DNA of 20,887 nt, from NCBI GenBank assembly GCA_964347835.1, contig CAYFZR010000037.1:1-20887 (forward strand). The letters run 5' to 3'. The notes below the pieces were generated by a model, which saw only the letters and a program-made list of their open reading frames with translations, was not told where the DNA came from and searched no databases. Source of the DNA: CAYFZR01 sp964347835 [NCBI: uncultured archaeon] (GTDB lineage Archaea; CAYFZR01). Of this stretch, positions 1 to 6,174 are shown one piece after another. Numbering within the stretch: position 1 is the first letter of the stretch; the number at the start of each line of letters is the position of its first letter. The position numbers were made by a program, and so were the translations under genes.

Positions 1-237
1 AAAGCCTATACACTTTCCACGTGTATTTTTTGCAATGCAGTCAAAAATTTCTTGGAAGAAAATGGAGTAGACTATGAGTATATCGACGTCGATCTTTTGG
101 AGGGCGAAGAACGAGAGAAGGTTATAGAGGAAGTTATCAACTTGACTCGAGGTCTAAATTTTCCTACCGTCGTTATAAATGGAAAAGTAATCGTGGGTTA
201 CGATGAAGATCGACTGAGGGAGGTTTTGAATATATGA
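1..237 (+). CDS. Glutaredoxin-like thiol-disulfide protein (5' end missing)
   Basis: The reading frame is already open at base 1, so the true start lies outside the window; the TTG at 52 is internal. The visible 78 residues carry the thioredoxin-fold redox motif CIFC (residues 8-11 of the visible part) and, near the C-terminus, the cis-proline segment FPTVVI followed by G-K-V-I-V-G-Y, the usual glutaredoxin substrate-binding end. It probably passes electrons between a reductase and protein disulfides in the cytoplasm. Its stop overlaps the next start as ATGA (234-237), so it is translationally coupled to the ferredoxin-thioredoxin reductase, its likely electron donor. The family call is solid; which client proteins it reduces cannot be seen. 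Confidence 0.88.
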   Translation, partial: KAYTLSTCIFCNAVKNFLEENGVDYEYIDVDLLEGEEREKVIEEVINLTRGLNFPTVVINGKVIVGYDEDRLREVLNI

Positions 238-566
238 AGACTGTGGAAGAACTTCATGATTCTCTTAGAAAATACGCGCAAAAGACAGGATACACCTTAA
301 ATCCGCACTGGAATATATTGAGAGAAATTCTGGCGGGTCTTTTAAAAAACGAGGAGCGCTATGGTTATCGTTCATGTCCCTGCCGCATGGCAAGCGGTAT
401 ATTAACTGAAGATAAGGACATTATTTGTCCGTGCGACTACCGAGATCCAGATCTTGAAGAATACGGACAGTGTCTCTGTGCTCTCTATGTAACTGAAGAT
501 TATAAACCCTACTCAACCATTCCTGATAGACGTCCTTTAGAAAAATATCTTAAAAAATCAGAATAA
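234..566 (+). CDS. Ferredoxin-thioredoxin (disulfide) reductase catalytic subunit
   Basis: This 110-residue protein has the three paired-cysteine motifs of the FTR catalytic chain: CPC (48-50), CPC (65-67) and CLC (80-82). In the known family four of these cysteines hold a [4Fe-4S] cluster and two form the active disulfide that is reduced by ferredoxin and passed to thioredoxin or glutaredoxin. By alignment with the plant enzyme the active pair would be C50 and C82. The gaps between motifs (14 and 12 residues) differ from the plant enzyme (16 and 8). The start is fixed by a GGGAGG Shine-Dalgarno site about nine bases upstream, inside the preceding glutaredoxin gene, and by the ATGA overlap. 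No variable subunit is present, as is usual in non-photosynthetic organisms. It gives the cell a ferredoxin-driven route to reduced thiols. Confidence 0.93.
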   Translation: MKTVEELHDSLRKYAQKTGYTLNPHWNILREILAGLLKNEERYGYRSCPCRMASGILTEDKDIICPCDYRDPDLEEYGQCLCALYVTEDYKPYSTIPDRRPLEKYLKKSE

Positions 567-578
567 AAGAAAAAATTC
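562..578 (-). terminator. Oligo-T terminator of the leftward redox operon
   Basis: On the minus strand the sequence after the glucose dehydrogenase stop runs into GAATTTTTTCTTTTATT, a U-tract suited to archaeal termination. It overlaps the 3' end of the convergent FTR gene. Confidence 0.45.
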
Positions 579-582
579 TTTG

Positions 583-602
583 AAATATTTTATTTTTTAA
601 TT
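583..602 (+). terminator. Oligo-T terminator after the FTR operon
   Basis: A T-rich run (TTTTATTTTTTAATTT) lies about 20 bases after the FTR stop, in a 51-bp gap between convergent operons. Archaeal RNA polymerase stops at such U-tracts without a hairpin. Call from sequence only. Confidence 0.5.
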
Positions 603-617
603 TCAGTATTTGAATGT

Positions 618-1688
618 TCAAGGGGAAGATTGGAATCTAATCACAGTTTTAATATCTTCAGGATATTTTTTTAACGCTTCAGCAAACTGTTCTGGTTTTA
701 GCTCTCTGGTAATCAACCTGTTTAAAACGTTATTCCATCTATCTTCTATCTCAAAAATATGCTCAAGACCCATCTCAAAGTGCCTTTTGTTCGCATTTAC
801 CGAGCCAAATATTACTCTGTTCCTCAATACCAGTTCTGTTAATACATTACCGAAGTTACCGCACTCCTTAACTTCTCGGTAAATCCCAAGCAAACAAAAT
901 ACGGCGTTGTGATTTAACATATCTATTGCTTCAAGGGCTAATGAAACGCTGCCAGTAGCCTCGAAAACCATGTCGAATTTTCCGATGGTTGAAAGAGGTG
1001 TTTCTCTAGTATTAACATATATTGCGCCGACCTCCTTGGCTATAGTTACTCTAAGACTATCACTCGGATCTCTTCCTATAACGTATGTATCCAGACCTTT
1101 AAGTCGCAAAAGGAAGGCTATTAGAAGACCTAATGGACCTATTCCCAGTACCACGGCTTTTTTAGGATCCCAAATCATTCTTTCCTGAATTTTGTAGGAT
1201 TGATAAACAGCCTTTTCTGCTATACTCAAGGGCTCGAGAAGGACTGCAATATCTCTCAATTCTTTCGGTACTTTAACTAGATAATCGGCATCGGAAACGG
1301 CAAACTCCGAAGCAAAACCGTTTAACTTGTAGATTCCGTGCTCTAAATAGTTTCCCGTAAGACACATATCAGATTCGAAATTTCTACAGTTAAGACAGTT
1401 TTCTGGACAGGGTCTTCTAACTGTGGGGACAACCAAGTCTCCTTTCTTGAAATTTTGAACATTACTCCCGACTTCTTCTACCAATGCAAGGCATTCGTGC
1501 CCAATGACTAAGTAATCGGATCCCTCGGGTGCCGTGCCGTAGATACCCTCGTTAATTTCTCTATCGGTTCCATCGACGCCGACATAAAGCACCTTCAATA
1601 ATACCTCATTATCATTGATCTCAGGTCTTGGCAGATCTATTAGTTGCAGAGAATTTTTTTGCATAGGTTTTACAGCAATTGCCTTCAT
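618..1688 (-). CDS. Zinc-dependent glucose 1-dehydrogenase, archaeal type
   Basis: A 356-residue medium-chain dehydrogenase. It should oxidise glucose (or galactose) to the lactone with NAD(P)+, the first step of archaeal Entner-Doudoroff pathways. The catalytic zinc site is visible as D39 (in VDGTDREI, aspartate in place of the usual cysteine, as in known archaeal glucose dehydrogenases), H64-E65 and E152 (LLEP). The structural zinc site is C94, C98, C101, C109. The nucleotide-binding loop GIGPLG is at 182-187. The segment GSVNANKRHF near 295-304 is also typical of this subfamily rather than of alcohol dehydrogenases. The start lies nine bases after the nitroreductase stop, so it is the last gene of the leftward operon. 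Exact sugar and cofactor preference are not visible. Confidence 0.85.
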   Translation of the reverse strand: MKAIAVKPMQKNSLQLIDLPRPEINDNEVLLKVLYVGVDGTDREINEGIYGTAPEGSDYLVIGHECLALVEEVGSNVQNFKKGDLVVPTVRRPCPENCLNCRNFESDMCLTGNYLEHGIYKLNGFASEFAVSDADYLVKVPKELRDIAVLLEPLSIAEKAVYQSYKIQERMIWDPKKAVVLGIGPLGLLIAFLLRLKGLDTYVIGRDPSDSLRVTIAKEVGAIYVNTRETPLSTIGKFDMVFEATGSVSLALEAIDMLNHNAVFCLLGIYREVKECGNFGNVLTELVLRNRVIFGSVNANKRHFEMGLEHIFEIEDRWNNVLNRLITRELKPEQFAEALKKYPEDIKTVIRFQSSP

Positions 1689-1697
1689 ATCTTAACT

Positions 1698-2201
1698 TCA
1701 CAGGAATTTATTGAGATGAATCTTGTCCTTAAGCGGAATTCGAGGTCTTTTTTCTGGAGATTCTGCAGGATAGCCTAAGGGCATGACACACGCGATTTCT
1801 ATGTTATCAGGAATGCTTAGTAAATCCCTAATTTTTTTTCCTTTAAAGGTCAGAATGACTGCGCCAAGTCCTTCTGAAGTCGCAGCTAATAAAATGTTTT
1901 CAATACAGGTATAAGCAGATGCAAGGGACTCGTTACCCAATTTGTTATCGTAACATACCGCTATTAAAAGAGGGGCAGTAATTATAGCCTCTTTTTGGCG
2001 AGGTATCTTTTCGCGCATTTTAGCTATTTCATCCTTAATTTCTTTCTCTCTTATGATTATGAACTCCCATGGTTCTGTGTTGAATGCGTTGGGGGCCAAT
2101 GTACCCGCATAAAGTACTTTTTTTAGAAGATCATCAGAAATAGGTTCAGATCTAAACTTACGAATGCTGACCCTTTTTTCTATGGCCTCATAAACATCCA
2201 T
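1698..2201 (-). CDS. Nitroreductase-family FMN oxidoreductase
   Basis: A compact 167-residue nitroreductase. It opens with the family signature RVSIRKF (FMN phosphate-binding region, residues 9-15), followed by the substrate/FMN segment LAPNAFNTEPWEF (35-47) and the late GLGAVIL (112-118). It would bind FMN, act as a homodimer and use NAD(P)H or another donor to reduce an unknown substrate; the true substrates of most small archaeal members are unknown. It lies between the desulforedoxin and glucose dehydrogenase genes with gaps of 18 and 9 bases, so it is co-transcribed in a redox-stress operon. Membership is certain; function is open. Confidence 0.87.
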   Translation of the reverse strand: MDVYEAIEKRVSIRKFRSEPISDDLLKKVLYAGTLAPNAFNTEPWEFIIIREKEIKDEIAKMREKIPRQKEAIITAPLLIAVCYDNKLGNESLASAYTCIENILLAATSEGLGAVILTFKGKKIRDLLSIPDNIEIACVMPLGYPAESPEKRPRIPLKDKIHLNKFL

Positions 2202-2219
2202 ACGATCAACTTATTCTAA

Positions 2220-2342
2220 TTAACCTATTAATTCCATATCCTGGCCGCAACAAACGAGGGTTCCGCCACCCGCTTTTGTAACGGTGACCTCGTTATCACA
2301 TACGTTACACCTATATTTCTCACCAACGTTTTTTACGCCCAT
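2220..2342 (-). CDS. Desulforedoxin-domain protein, 40 residues
   Basis: A short gene read directly from the sequence. The protein begins MGVKNVGEKYRC and has the desulforedoxin iron ligands C12-x2-C15 and the adjacent pair C31-C32, followed by GQDMELI. This is the Fe(S-Cys)4 module found alone as desulforedoxin or at the N-terminus of desulfoferrodoxin (superoxide reductase). No catalytic superoxide-reductase domain follows, so it is a stand-alone electron carrier. The start is set by a strong GGAGGTG site (2348-2354) five bases before the ATG. It lies downstream of the rubredoxin-like gene and upstream of the nitroreductase, inside the oxidative-stress style operon. Confidence 0.9.
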   Translation of the reverse strand: MGVKNVGEKYRCNVCDNEVTVTKAGGGTLVCCGQDMELIG

Positions 2343-2347
2343 TTTTT

Positions 2348-2354
2348 CACCTCC
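2348..2354 (-). promoter_or_regulatory. Strong Shine-Dalgarno site of the desulforedoxin gene
   Basis: GGAGGTG on the minus strand, five bases before the ATG at 2342. It is a full match to the archaeal anti-SD sequence and decides the start of this very small gene. Confidence 0.8.
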
Positions 2355-2387
2355 ATTTTGATTATATTATTTTTCTACCGAACTACA

Positions 2388-2501
2388 TTAATCGCCTATC
2401 TTCACAAAGGCTGTTTTAGGAGCGCCACACCTTGGGCATCTTTCTGGAGGCTCATCTCCCTCGTGGATATATCCGCATACCGTACATGTCTATTTAGCCA
2501 T
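2388..2501 (-). pseudogene. Mini-rubredoxin interrupted by an in-frame TAG at codon 4
   Basis: Reading from the ATG at 2499-2501 gives M-A-K-TAG-T-C-T-V-C-G-Y and then an intact rubredoxin-like module of 37 codons, with iron ligands C6-x2-C9 and C22-x2-C25 and the typical GDEPPERCPRCGAP loop, ending in TAA. From memory, related short rubredoxins often have tryptophan (TGG) or tyrosine at codon 4, so one base change would explain the stop. The ATG is one base after the stop of the upstream reductase gene, and GGAG and AAGG sites lie before it. No ATG, GTG or TTG lies between the TAG and the first cysteine. Options are a nonsense mutation, a sequence error, amber read-through or pyrrolysine. 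Several neighbours end in TAG, which argues against a general reassignment. If translated it would be a small iron electron carrier for the operon. Confidence 0.8.
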
Positions 2502-2502
2502 A

Positions 2503-4116
2503 TTACCTTCTCCAATAAGGTTTTGTAAGATCTTCAAAGGCTGCTAAGGCAGCAGTACCTCCCTCTCCTACCGCTGTCACGATCTGCCTGACACCGCCAG
2601 TAACATCACCAGCAGCATAGATTCTTGGAATATTAGTTCTTTGAGATCCATCCGTTTTTATGAAGTCATGTTCATCGACTTCTATCCCAACTTCCTTTGC
2701 AAACCCTGAATTTGGAATTTCTCCTATGGCAACGAAGACTGCATTCGTCGGAAATACTTTTACACTGTTATCTTTAAGATTCTTAATCTTTACACTTTCA
2801 ACCACATCATTTCCTGATATTTCTTCTAAAACCGAGTCCCACATGACTGGAATTGCCCTGTCGAAGAGATTATCCTGCAACCTTTGTTCAGCTCTTAAAG
2901 AGTCTCTTCTATGTATAAGGGTGACTTTAGCGCCTAAACTATCTAAGTAAAGAGCATCTGTCAAGGCACTGTTTCCTCCCCCAACCATAATTACGTCTTT
3001 TCCCTTGTAAAAATAGCCATCGCACGTTGCGCAGTAGCTAACTCCCCTACCTGCATACTTCTCTTCTCCGGGAACTTCAAGCTTTCGATATTTAGCCCCT
3101 GTCGCAATAACTAAAGCCCTTCCGAGATATTTTCCTTTTCGCGTAATTGCTTCTATTTTCTTCCCGACCTTGATTTCGAGAACTTCTTCTCCTTCGTGTA
3201 CATGGGTATAATTCATAGCATGAGCGCCTATCATTTCCATAAGTTTTTTCCCGGGAATATTTTCAAATCCTGGCCAGTTTTCTACGACGGGAGTTATTGA
3301 GACTTGTCCCCCTATGGTTTCTTTTTCAAGTATAACAGTTTTTAAGCCGCTTCTCTCTGCATATATTCCAGCTGTCAAGCCCGCGGGTCCAGCTCCAACT
3401 ATTATTAGATCCACATCGGCAATAACTTCTTCAGGAACTTCAGGCTCTATTTCAACTTGGGGCTCCAGTGTTATTAAACCCTCTATGAACATATCCTCTT
3501 GTTGGAGGCCCATTCCAACTTTTATTTTATTAATCACTGTCTGGGGAACAGAGACCACTTCGAATTCTCTTGCTAAATCTTCATTTTCTATGGATTCAAT
3601 GCATTCTGCGCTTATGATATCAGGTCTTTCGATAGCCGTTCTTACAGCATTCAAAACCTCCCAGGGACAGTAGGGACATGTTGGCAAAACGAACACCTGT
3701 ATATGCCTTTTATCTTTAAGATCAGCTAATTTCTCTTTGGATTCCTTAGATAATCCGCTTTCTCCGATCGAAACCAAGAATATAGCCTCTAGAAAAGATT
3801 TAGCCTCCTCTCCTAAAGGAGCACCAGTGTACCTTATGTTATAGTGTTCCGGGTCTATTAAAATGGATGGAGATCTGTAAACCTCATATTTTACCGATTT
3901 TTCGTCGCCAATTATATTTAATCTTGTTTCTATCTTCTTTGAAAGTTTTGAGAGTTCTGATGTGAATTTTACCGTGAGTTCGTTATAAGAATCGTTTTCT
4001 CCTTCCTTTGTAAAAACTTCAATCAATACTTTCTTCTTCAATTTCTCAAATCTCTTTTTTAAAGTTTTTCTCGCCTCTTTAGAAAGAAGATAATCCTCTT
4101 TCTTATCTTCGGACAT
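2503..4116 (-). CDS. AhpF-like disulfide reductase: tandem thioredoxin folds fused to thioredoxin reductase
   Basis: A 537-residue flavoprotein. Residues 1-115 resemble a thioredoxin fold without cysteines. Residues 137-215 form a second fold with the redox motif CPYC (147-150) and cis-proline VSVPQT (188-193). From 236 a full thioredoxin reductase follows: FAD loop GAGPAG (241-246), redox pair CATC (362-365), NADPH loop GGGNSA (379-384), HRRxxxR (402-408, typical of NADPH users), and FAD site AAGDVTGG (501-508). This order matches bacterial AhpF, where the N-terminal domain carries electrons to the peroxiredoxin AhpC; it also equals an archaeal protein disulfide oxidoreductase joined to its own reductase. 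No AhpC is in the window. The start is supported by AGGAGG at 4124-4129. It is the first gene of the operon and runs into the rubredoxin-like gene with one base between them. Confidence 0.9.
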   Translation of the reverse strand: MSEDKKEDYLLSKEARKTLKKRFEKLKKKVLIEVFTKEGENDSYNELTVKFTSELSKLSKKIETRLNIIGDEKSVKYEVYRSPSILIDPEHYNIRYTGAPLGEEAKSFLEAIFLVSIGESGLSKESKEKLADLKDKRHIQVFVLPTCPYCPWEVLNAVRTAIERPDIISAECIESIENEDLAREFEVVSVPQTVINKIKVGMGLQQEDMFIEGLITLEPQVEIEPEVPEEVIADVDLIIVGAGPAGLTAGIYAERSGLKTVILEKETIGGQVSITPVVENWPGFENIPGKKLMEMIGAHAMNYTHVHEGEEVLEIKVGKKIEAITRKGKYLGRALVIATGAKYRKLEVPGEEKYAGRGVSYCATCDGYFYKGKDVIMVGGGNSALTDALYLDSLGAKVTLIHRRDSLRAEQRLQDNLFDRAIPVMWDSVLEEISGNDVVESVKIKNLKDNSVKVFPTNAVFVAIGEIPNSGFAKEVGIEVDEHDFIKTDGSQRTNIPRIYAAGDVTGGVRQIVTAVGEGGTAALAAFEDLTKPYWRR

Positions 4117-4123
4117 GACCCTG

Positions 4124-4170
4124 CCTCCTGAAGATAGTATTAAAAGAATATTCTATGCAGTATTTAAAAC
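4124..4170 (-). promoter_or_regulatory. Promoter and Shine-Dalgarno site of the leftward redox operon
   Basis: On the minus strand a TATA-like element GTTTTAAATAC lies at 4160-4170, and AGGAGG at 4124-4129 stands seven bases before the ATG. A start of transcription about 25 bases after the TATA centre, near 4138, would give a short leader that holds the ribosome site. Confidence 0.5.
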
Positions 4171-4228
4171 TTTAGAGAATGAAAGCCAGAATTTATGGGT
4201 TTTGTTTCTGGGTGAATATTAATTAAGT

Positions 4229-4241
4229 CCAAAAAAAGAGA
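4229..4241 (-). terminator. Oligo-T terminator after the winged-helix gene
   Basis: On the minus strand TCTCTTTTTTTGG lies 6-18 bases after the stop of the winged-helix gene, a seven-T run that would end its transcript before the redox operon promoter. Confidence 0.5.
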
Positions 4242-4246
4242 TTAAT

Positions 4247-4567
4247 TTATACCAAATGACCATATTCTCTGATAAAATCTTTAACCTCGTCGTAAACCTT
4301 CTGAGAAGTGTCAATCCCCGATCCAGTTAATCTGTATTTTCCGTTATCTTTTGTAACCAGACCGCGAGATACTAGCTTCTTAATGGAGGTTCTATAAGTA
4401 GACTTTAAAAATTTTATTCGGTCCTCTTGTTTATTATTATCTAAATTTTCCCCTTTGAGTATAATTTTTTTCTCGGTCAACCCTTGCGAGTTTCTTCTTA
4501 AAACCAATAAAATTTTTGACATTTGTTTGCTAAATTTCATATCCTCGTCACTTACCCAATCCTCCAA
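4247..4567 (-). CDS. Winged-helix transcriptional regulator
   Basis: A 106-residue, charged, cytoplasmic protein without membrane segments. The middle shows a winged-helix pattern: LLVLRRNSQGLTEKKIIL, then helix SIKKLVSRGLVTKDNGKYRLTGSG (about 61-84), where GLV-x-K-DNGKYRLT is the classic wing hairpin of archaeal HTH proteins. The last 20 residues form a helix that may dimerise. The start is uncertain: the longest frame begins at TTG with no clear ribosome site; an ATG at 4538-4540 (codon 10) is the alternative. It is transcribed away from the polyol-phosphate cassette across a shared 323-bp region with a palindrome, so it is a natural candidate to control that cassette and itself. The ligand is unknown. 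Confidence 0.72.
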   Translation of the reverse strand: MEDWVSDEDMKFSKQMSKILLVLRRNSQGLTEKKIILKGENLDNNKQEDRIKFLKSTYRTSIKKLVSRGLVTKDNGKYRLTGSGIDTSQKVYDEVKDFIREYGHLV

Positions 4568-4640
4568 TTATGAACTGAAGGATTATTTTGTCAAAATTAA
4601 AAATTATTTTTATAACTCAATTATATCTATATAGAAACGA

Positions 4641-4675
4641 ATATAAATACTTTTTAGTATGATATTCGTACTAAA
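4641..4675 (+). promoter_or_regulatory. TATA box followed by a near-perfect palindrome (candidate operator)
   Basis: ATATAAATAC (4641-4650) is a good archaeal TATA element. Starting three bases later, arms TTTAGTATGA (4653-4662) and TCGTACTAAA (4666-4675) form an inverted repeat with a single mismatch around a 3-bp centre. A dimeric regulator sitting here would block the step from TATA binding to transcription start, as archaeal repressors do. The adjacent winged-helix protein is the obvious candidate. The function is inferred. Confidence 0.5.
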
Positions 4676-4850
4676 TTATAAAAAAATAGGCGAAAGTCGT
4701 GACGATATATTTGTTTGTACCTCAGCCATACCCATCATTATAATGTTGAAGAAAAACCAATGCTGGTCAGGCAGAAGCGAAACATCAAACTTTCGAGTAA
4801 AATTTAAATTTGTGGAAACTAATTTAACCCCTAATAATAAAAATAGATAC

Positions 4851-4858
4851 TTTAAAAG
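4851..4858 (+). promoter_or_regulatory. Possible TATA box of the polyol-phosphate cassette
   Basis: TTTAAAAG lies about 36 bases before the ATG at 4891, giving a predicted transcript start near 4880 and a leader of about ten bases with no Shine-Dalgarno site. A second promoter for the same gene may be the TATA at 4641. Confidence 0.35.
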
Positions 4859-4890
4859 GAATTTTTGGAAAAAGATGGATTGAATTTAAA

Positions 4891-6159
4891 ATGCAACTGG
4901 TTCAAAAAAATAGTATAAAGGCATTAATAATAGCAACAGGATTTGAAAAAAGAATTGAATCTGGCAAGCCAAAGCCTTTACTTAACGTTTTTGGTATGCC
5001 AATAGTAGAATACGCCATAAGGAAATTAAAAGGACATGAAATAATCGTAGTTTACCATGATAAAGAAGTTGAGGAATTCATAAAGAGAAAATTTCCGCAC
5101 GTCAAACTAGTTTATAATTCTAAACCAGAAAAAGGAAATTTATGGAGCCTATATTTAACAAAAGATTTTGTCAAAGACGATTTCATTTTATTAACGACTA
5201 ACCATATTTATGGAGAGAAATTTTTTGAAATTGATAGGAAAAAACTAACCACTGTTTTTGTAAGCATGGATTGCATAAATGCTGATGAAGCTACGAAAGT
5301 TAAAGTTAAAGGTAAAAAAGTAGTTGAGATAGGAGAACTAGAAGAATATGAATACTTTGATACAGGCTTCTTTTTTTGCAAAAAAGAGATATTTGACTAT
5401 GCAGAGAAGTGCGCGAATAAGCATAAAAATGGGTTGGCAGATATAATTTTTGAACTCGCTAAAAATAGAAGAGTAGAATATGAATTAGTTGATGAGTTCT
5501 GGATAAATATAGATTCAAAAGAAGATTTGAAAAAAGCAGAAAAATTAGTAGAGAAAAGCTTAATAAGAAAAACAGACGGGATTATAAATAGGATTATAAA
5601 TAGAAAAGTTTCAACGAAGATTACAAAGATACTTACCCGATACGACTTTATTACTCCAAATTTGGTAACTATAGTTTCTTTTATAATTGGTTTTTTTTCT
5701 TCTGCATTGTTCTTTATGAGAAATCTCTTCCTTGCCGGAATAATGGCTCAAGTTTGTTCAATCATTGATTGCTCTGATGGAGAAATTGCGCGGGTAAAAA
5801 ATATGGAATCAAAATTTGGGGCAGTATTTGATTCCGTTCTAGATAGGTATGTGGATTTTTCAATTGTTTTAGGCATGGTATTTGCATACGGATTTACTGG
5901 ATTGAGTATAATAGCTTTCTTTTTAGCACTATCTGCATGTATTTTGCCAAGTTATGTGTTTCATCTAACAGGATTGAGAAGCATGGTCTTTGGAAGAGAT
6001 ATGAGGCTATTTATAATAATGATAGGAGGAATCTTGGCTCATTTCAACAAACAATTTTTAATTTATACAATGTTGTTCCTCGGAATTTTTATGAATATGT
6101 GCGTTATATTAGTACTGTATAAGTTCTTGGAAAGCCAAAAAATAAAAGAGGAGAAATAA
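4891..6159 (+). CDS. Fused nucleotidyltransferase / CDP-alcohol phosphotransferase (IPCT-DIPPS type)
   Basis: A 422-residue fusion. Residues 8-225 are a nucleotidyltransferase-like domain. Residues 250-412 are a membrane CDP-alcohol phosphotransferase with about five or six helices and the full signature D293-x2-D296-G297-x2-A300-R301-x8-G310-x3-D314-x3-D318. This is the layout of archaeal inositol-1-phosphate cytidylyltransferase / di-myo-inositol-phosphate-phosphate synthase, which activates inositol 1-phosphate with CTP and joins CDP-inositol to a second polyol phosphate to make thermoprotective solutes. Odd: the N-terminal domain has ATGFEKR (15-21) where the family has AAGxGTR, and TTNH (102-105) where the metal-binding Gly-Asp normally sits; K28-P29 and NID (206-208) remain. 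The cytidylyl step may therefore be weak or lost. Next gene starts 15 bases later. Product may be an inositol or glycerol phosphodiester; a lipid head group is an alternative. Confidence 0.85.
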   Translation: MQLVQKNSIKALIIATGFEKRIESGKPKPLLNVFGMPIVEYAIRKLKGHEIIVVYHDKEVEEFIKRKFPHVKLVYNSKPEKGNLWSLYLTKDFVKDDFILLTTNHIYGEKFFEIDRKKLTTVFVSMDCINADEATKVKVKGKKVVEIGELEEYEYFDTGFFFCKKEIFDYAEKCANKHKNGLADIIFELAKNRRVEYELVDEFWINIDSKEDLKKAEKLVEKSLIRKTDGIINRIINRKVSTKITKILTRYDFITPNLVTIVSFIIGFFSSALFFMRNLFLAGIMAQVCSIIDCSDGEIARVKNMESKFGAVFDSVLDRYVDFSIVLGMVFAYGFTGLSIIAFFLALSACILPSYVFHLTGLRSMVFGRDMRLFIIMIGGILAHFNKQFLIYTMLFLGIFMNMCVILVLYKFLESQKIKEEK

Positions 6160-6174
6160 CTAATTCTGCATTGT

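Larger units (their letters stand above)
4568..4890. other. 323-bp divergent control region
   Basis: AT-rich region between the regulator gene (-) and the polyol-phosphate cassette (+). It holds a minus-strand TATA candidate (TTATAAAAATAA, around 4603-4615), a plus-strand TATA (4641-4650), a palindrome (4653-4675), and a nearer plus-strand TATA (TTTAAAAG, 4851-4858). A frame open from 4659 to 4883 looks non-coding. Its length is unusual for this tightly packed window and suggests a long leader or complex control. Confidence 0.6.

Noticed and set aside
608-620. Small palindrome TTGAATGTTCAA near the glucose dehydrogenase stop
   Set aside because: Short stem with a two-base centre; the flanking U-tracts explain termination without it.
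2490-2492. Genome-wide pyrrolysine reading of TAG
   Set aside because: Several genes in the window use TAG as their only sensible stop, one with two in a row. No pylT or pylS is visible. Kept only as one option for the rubredoxin.
4659-4883. Open frame of 74 codons between the regulator and the polyol cassette
   Set aside because: Starts inside the palindrome, has no Shine-Dalgarno site, an odd composition and no family resemblance; more likely leader or spacer DNA.
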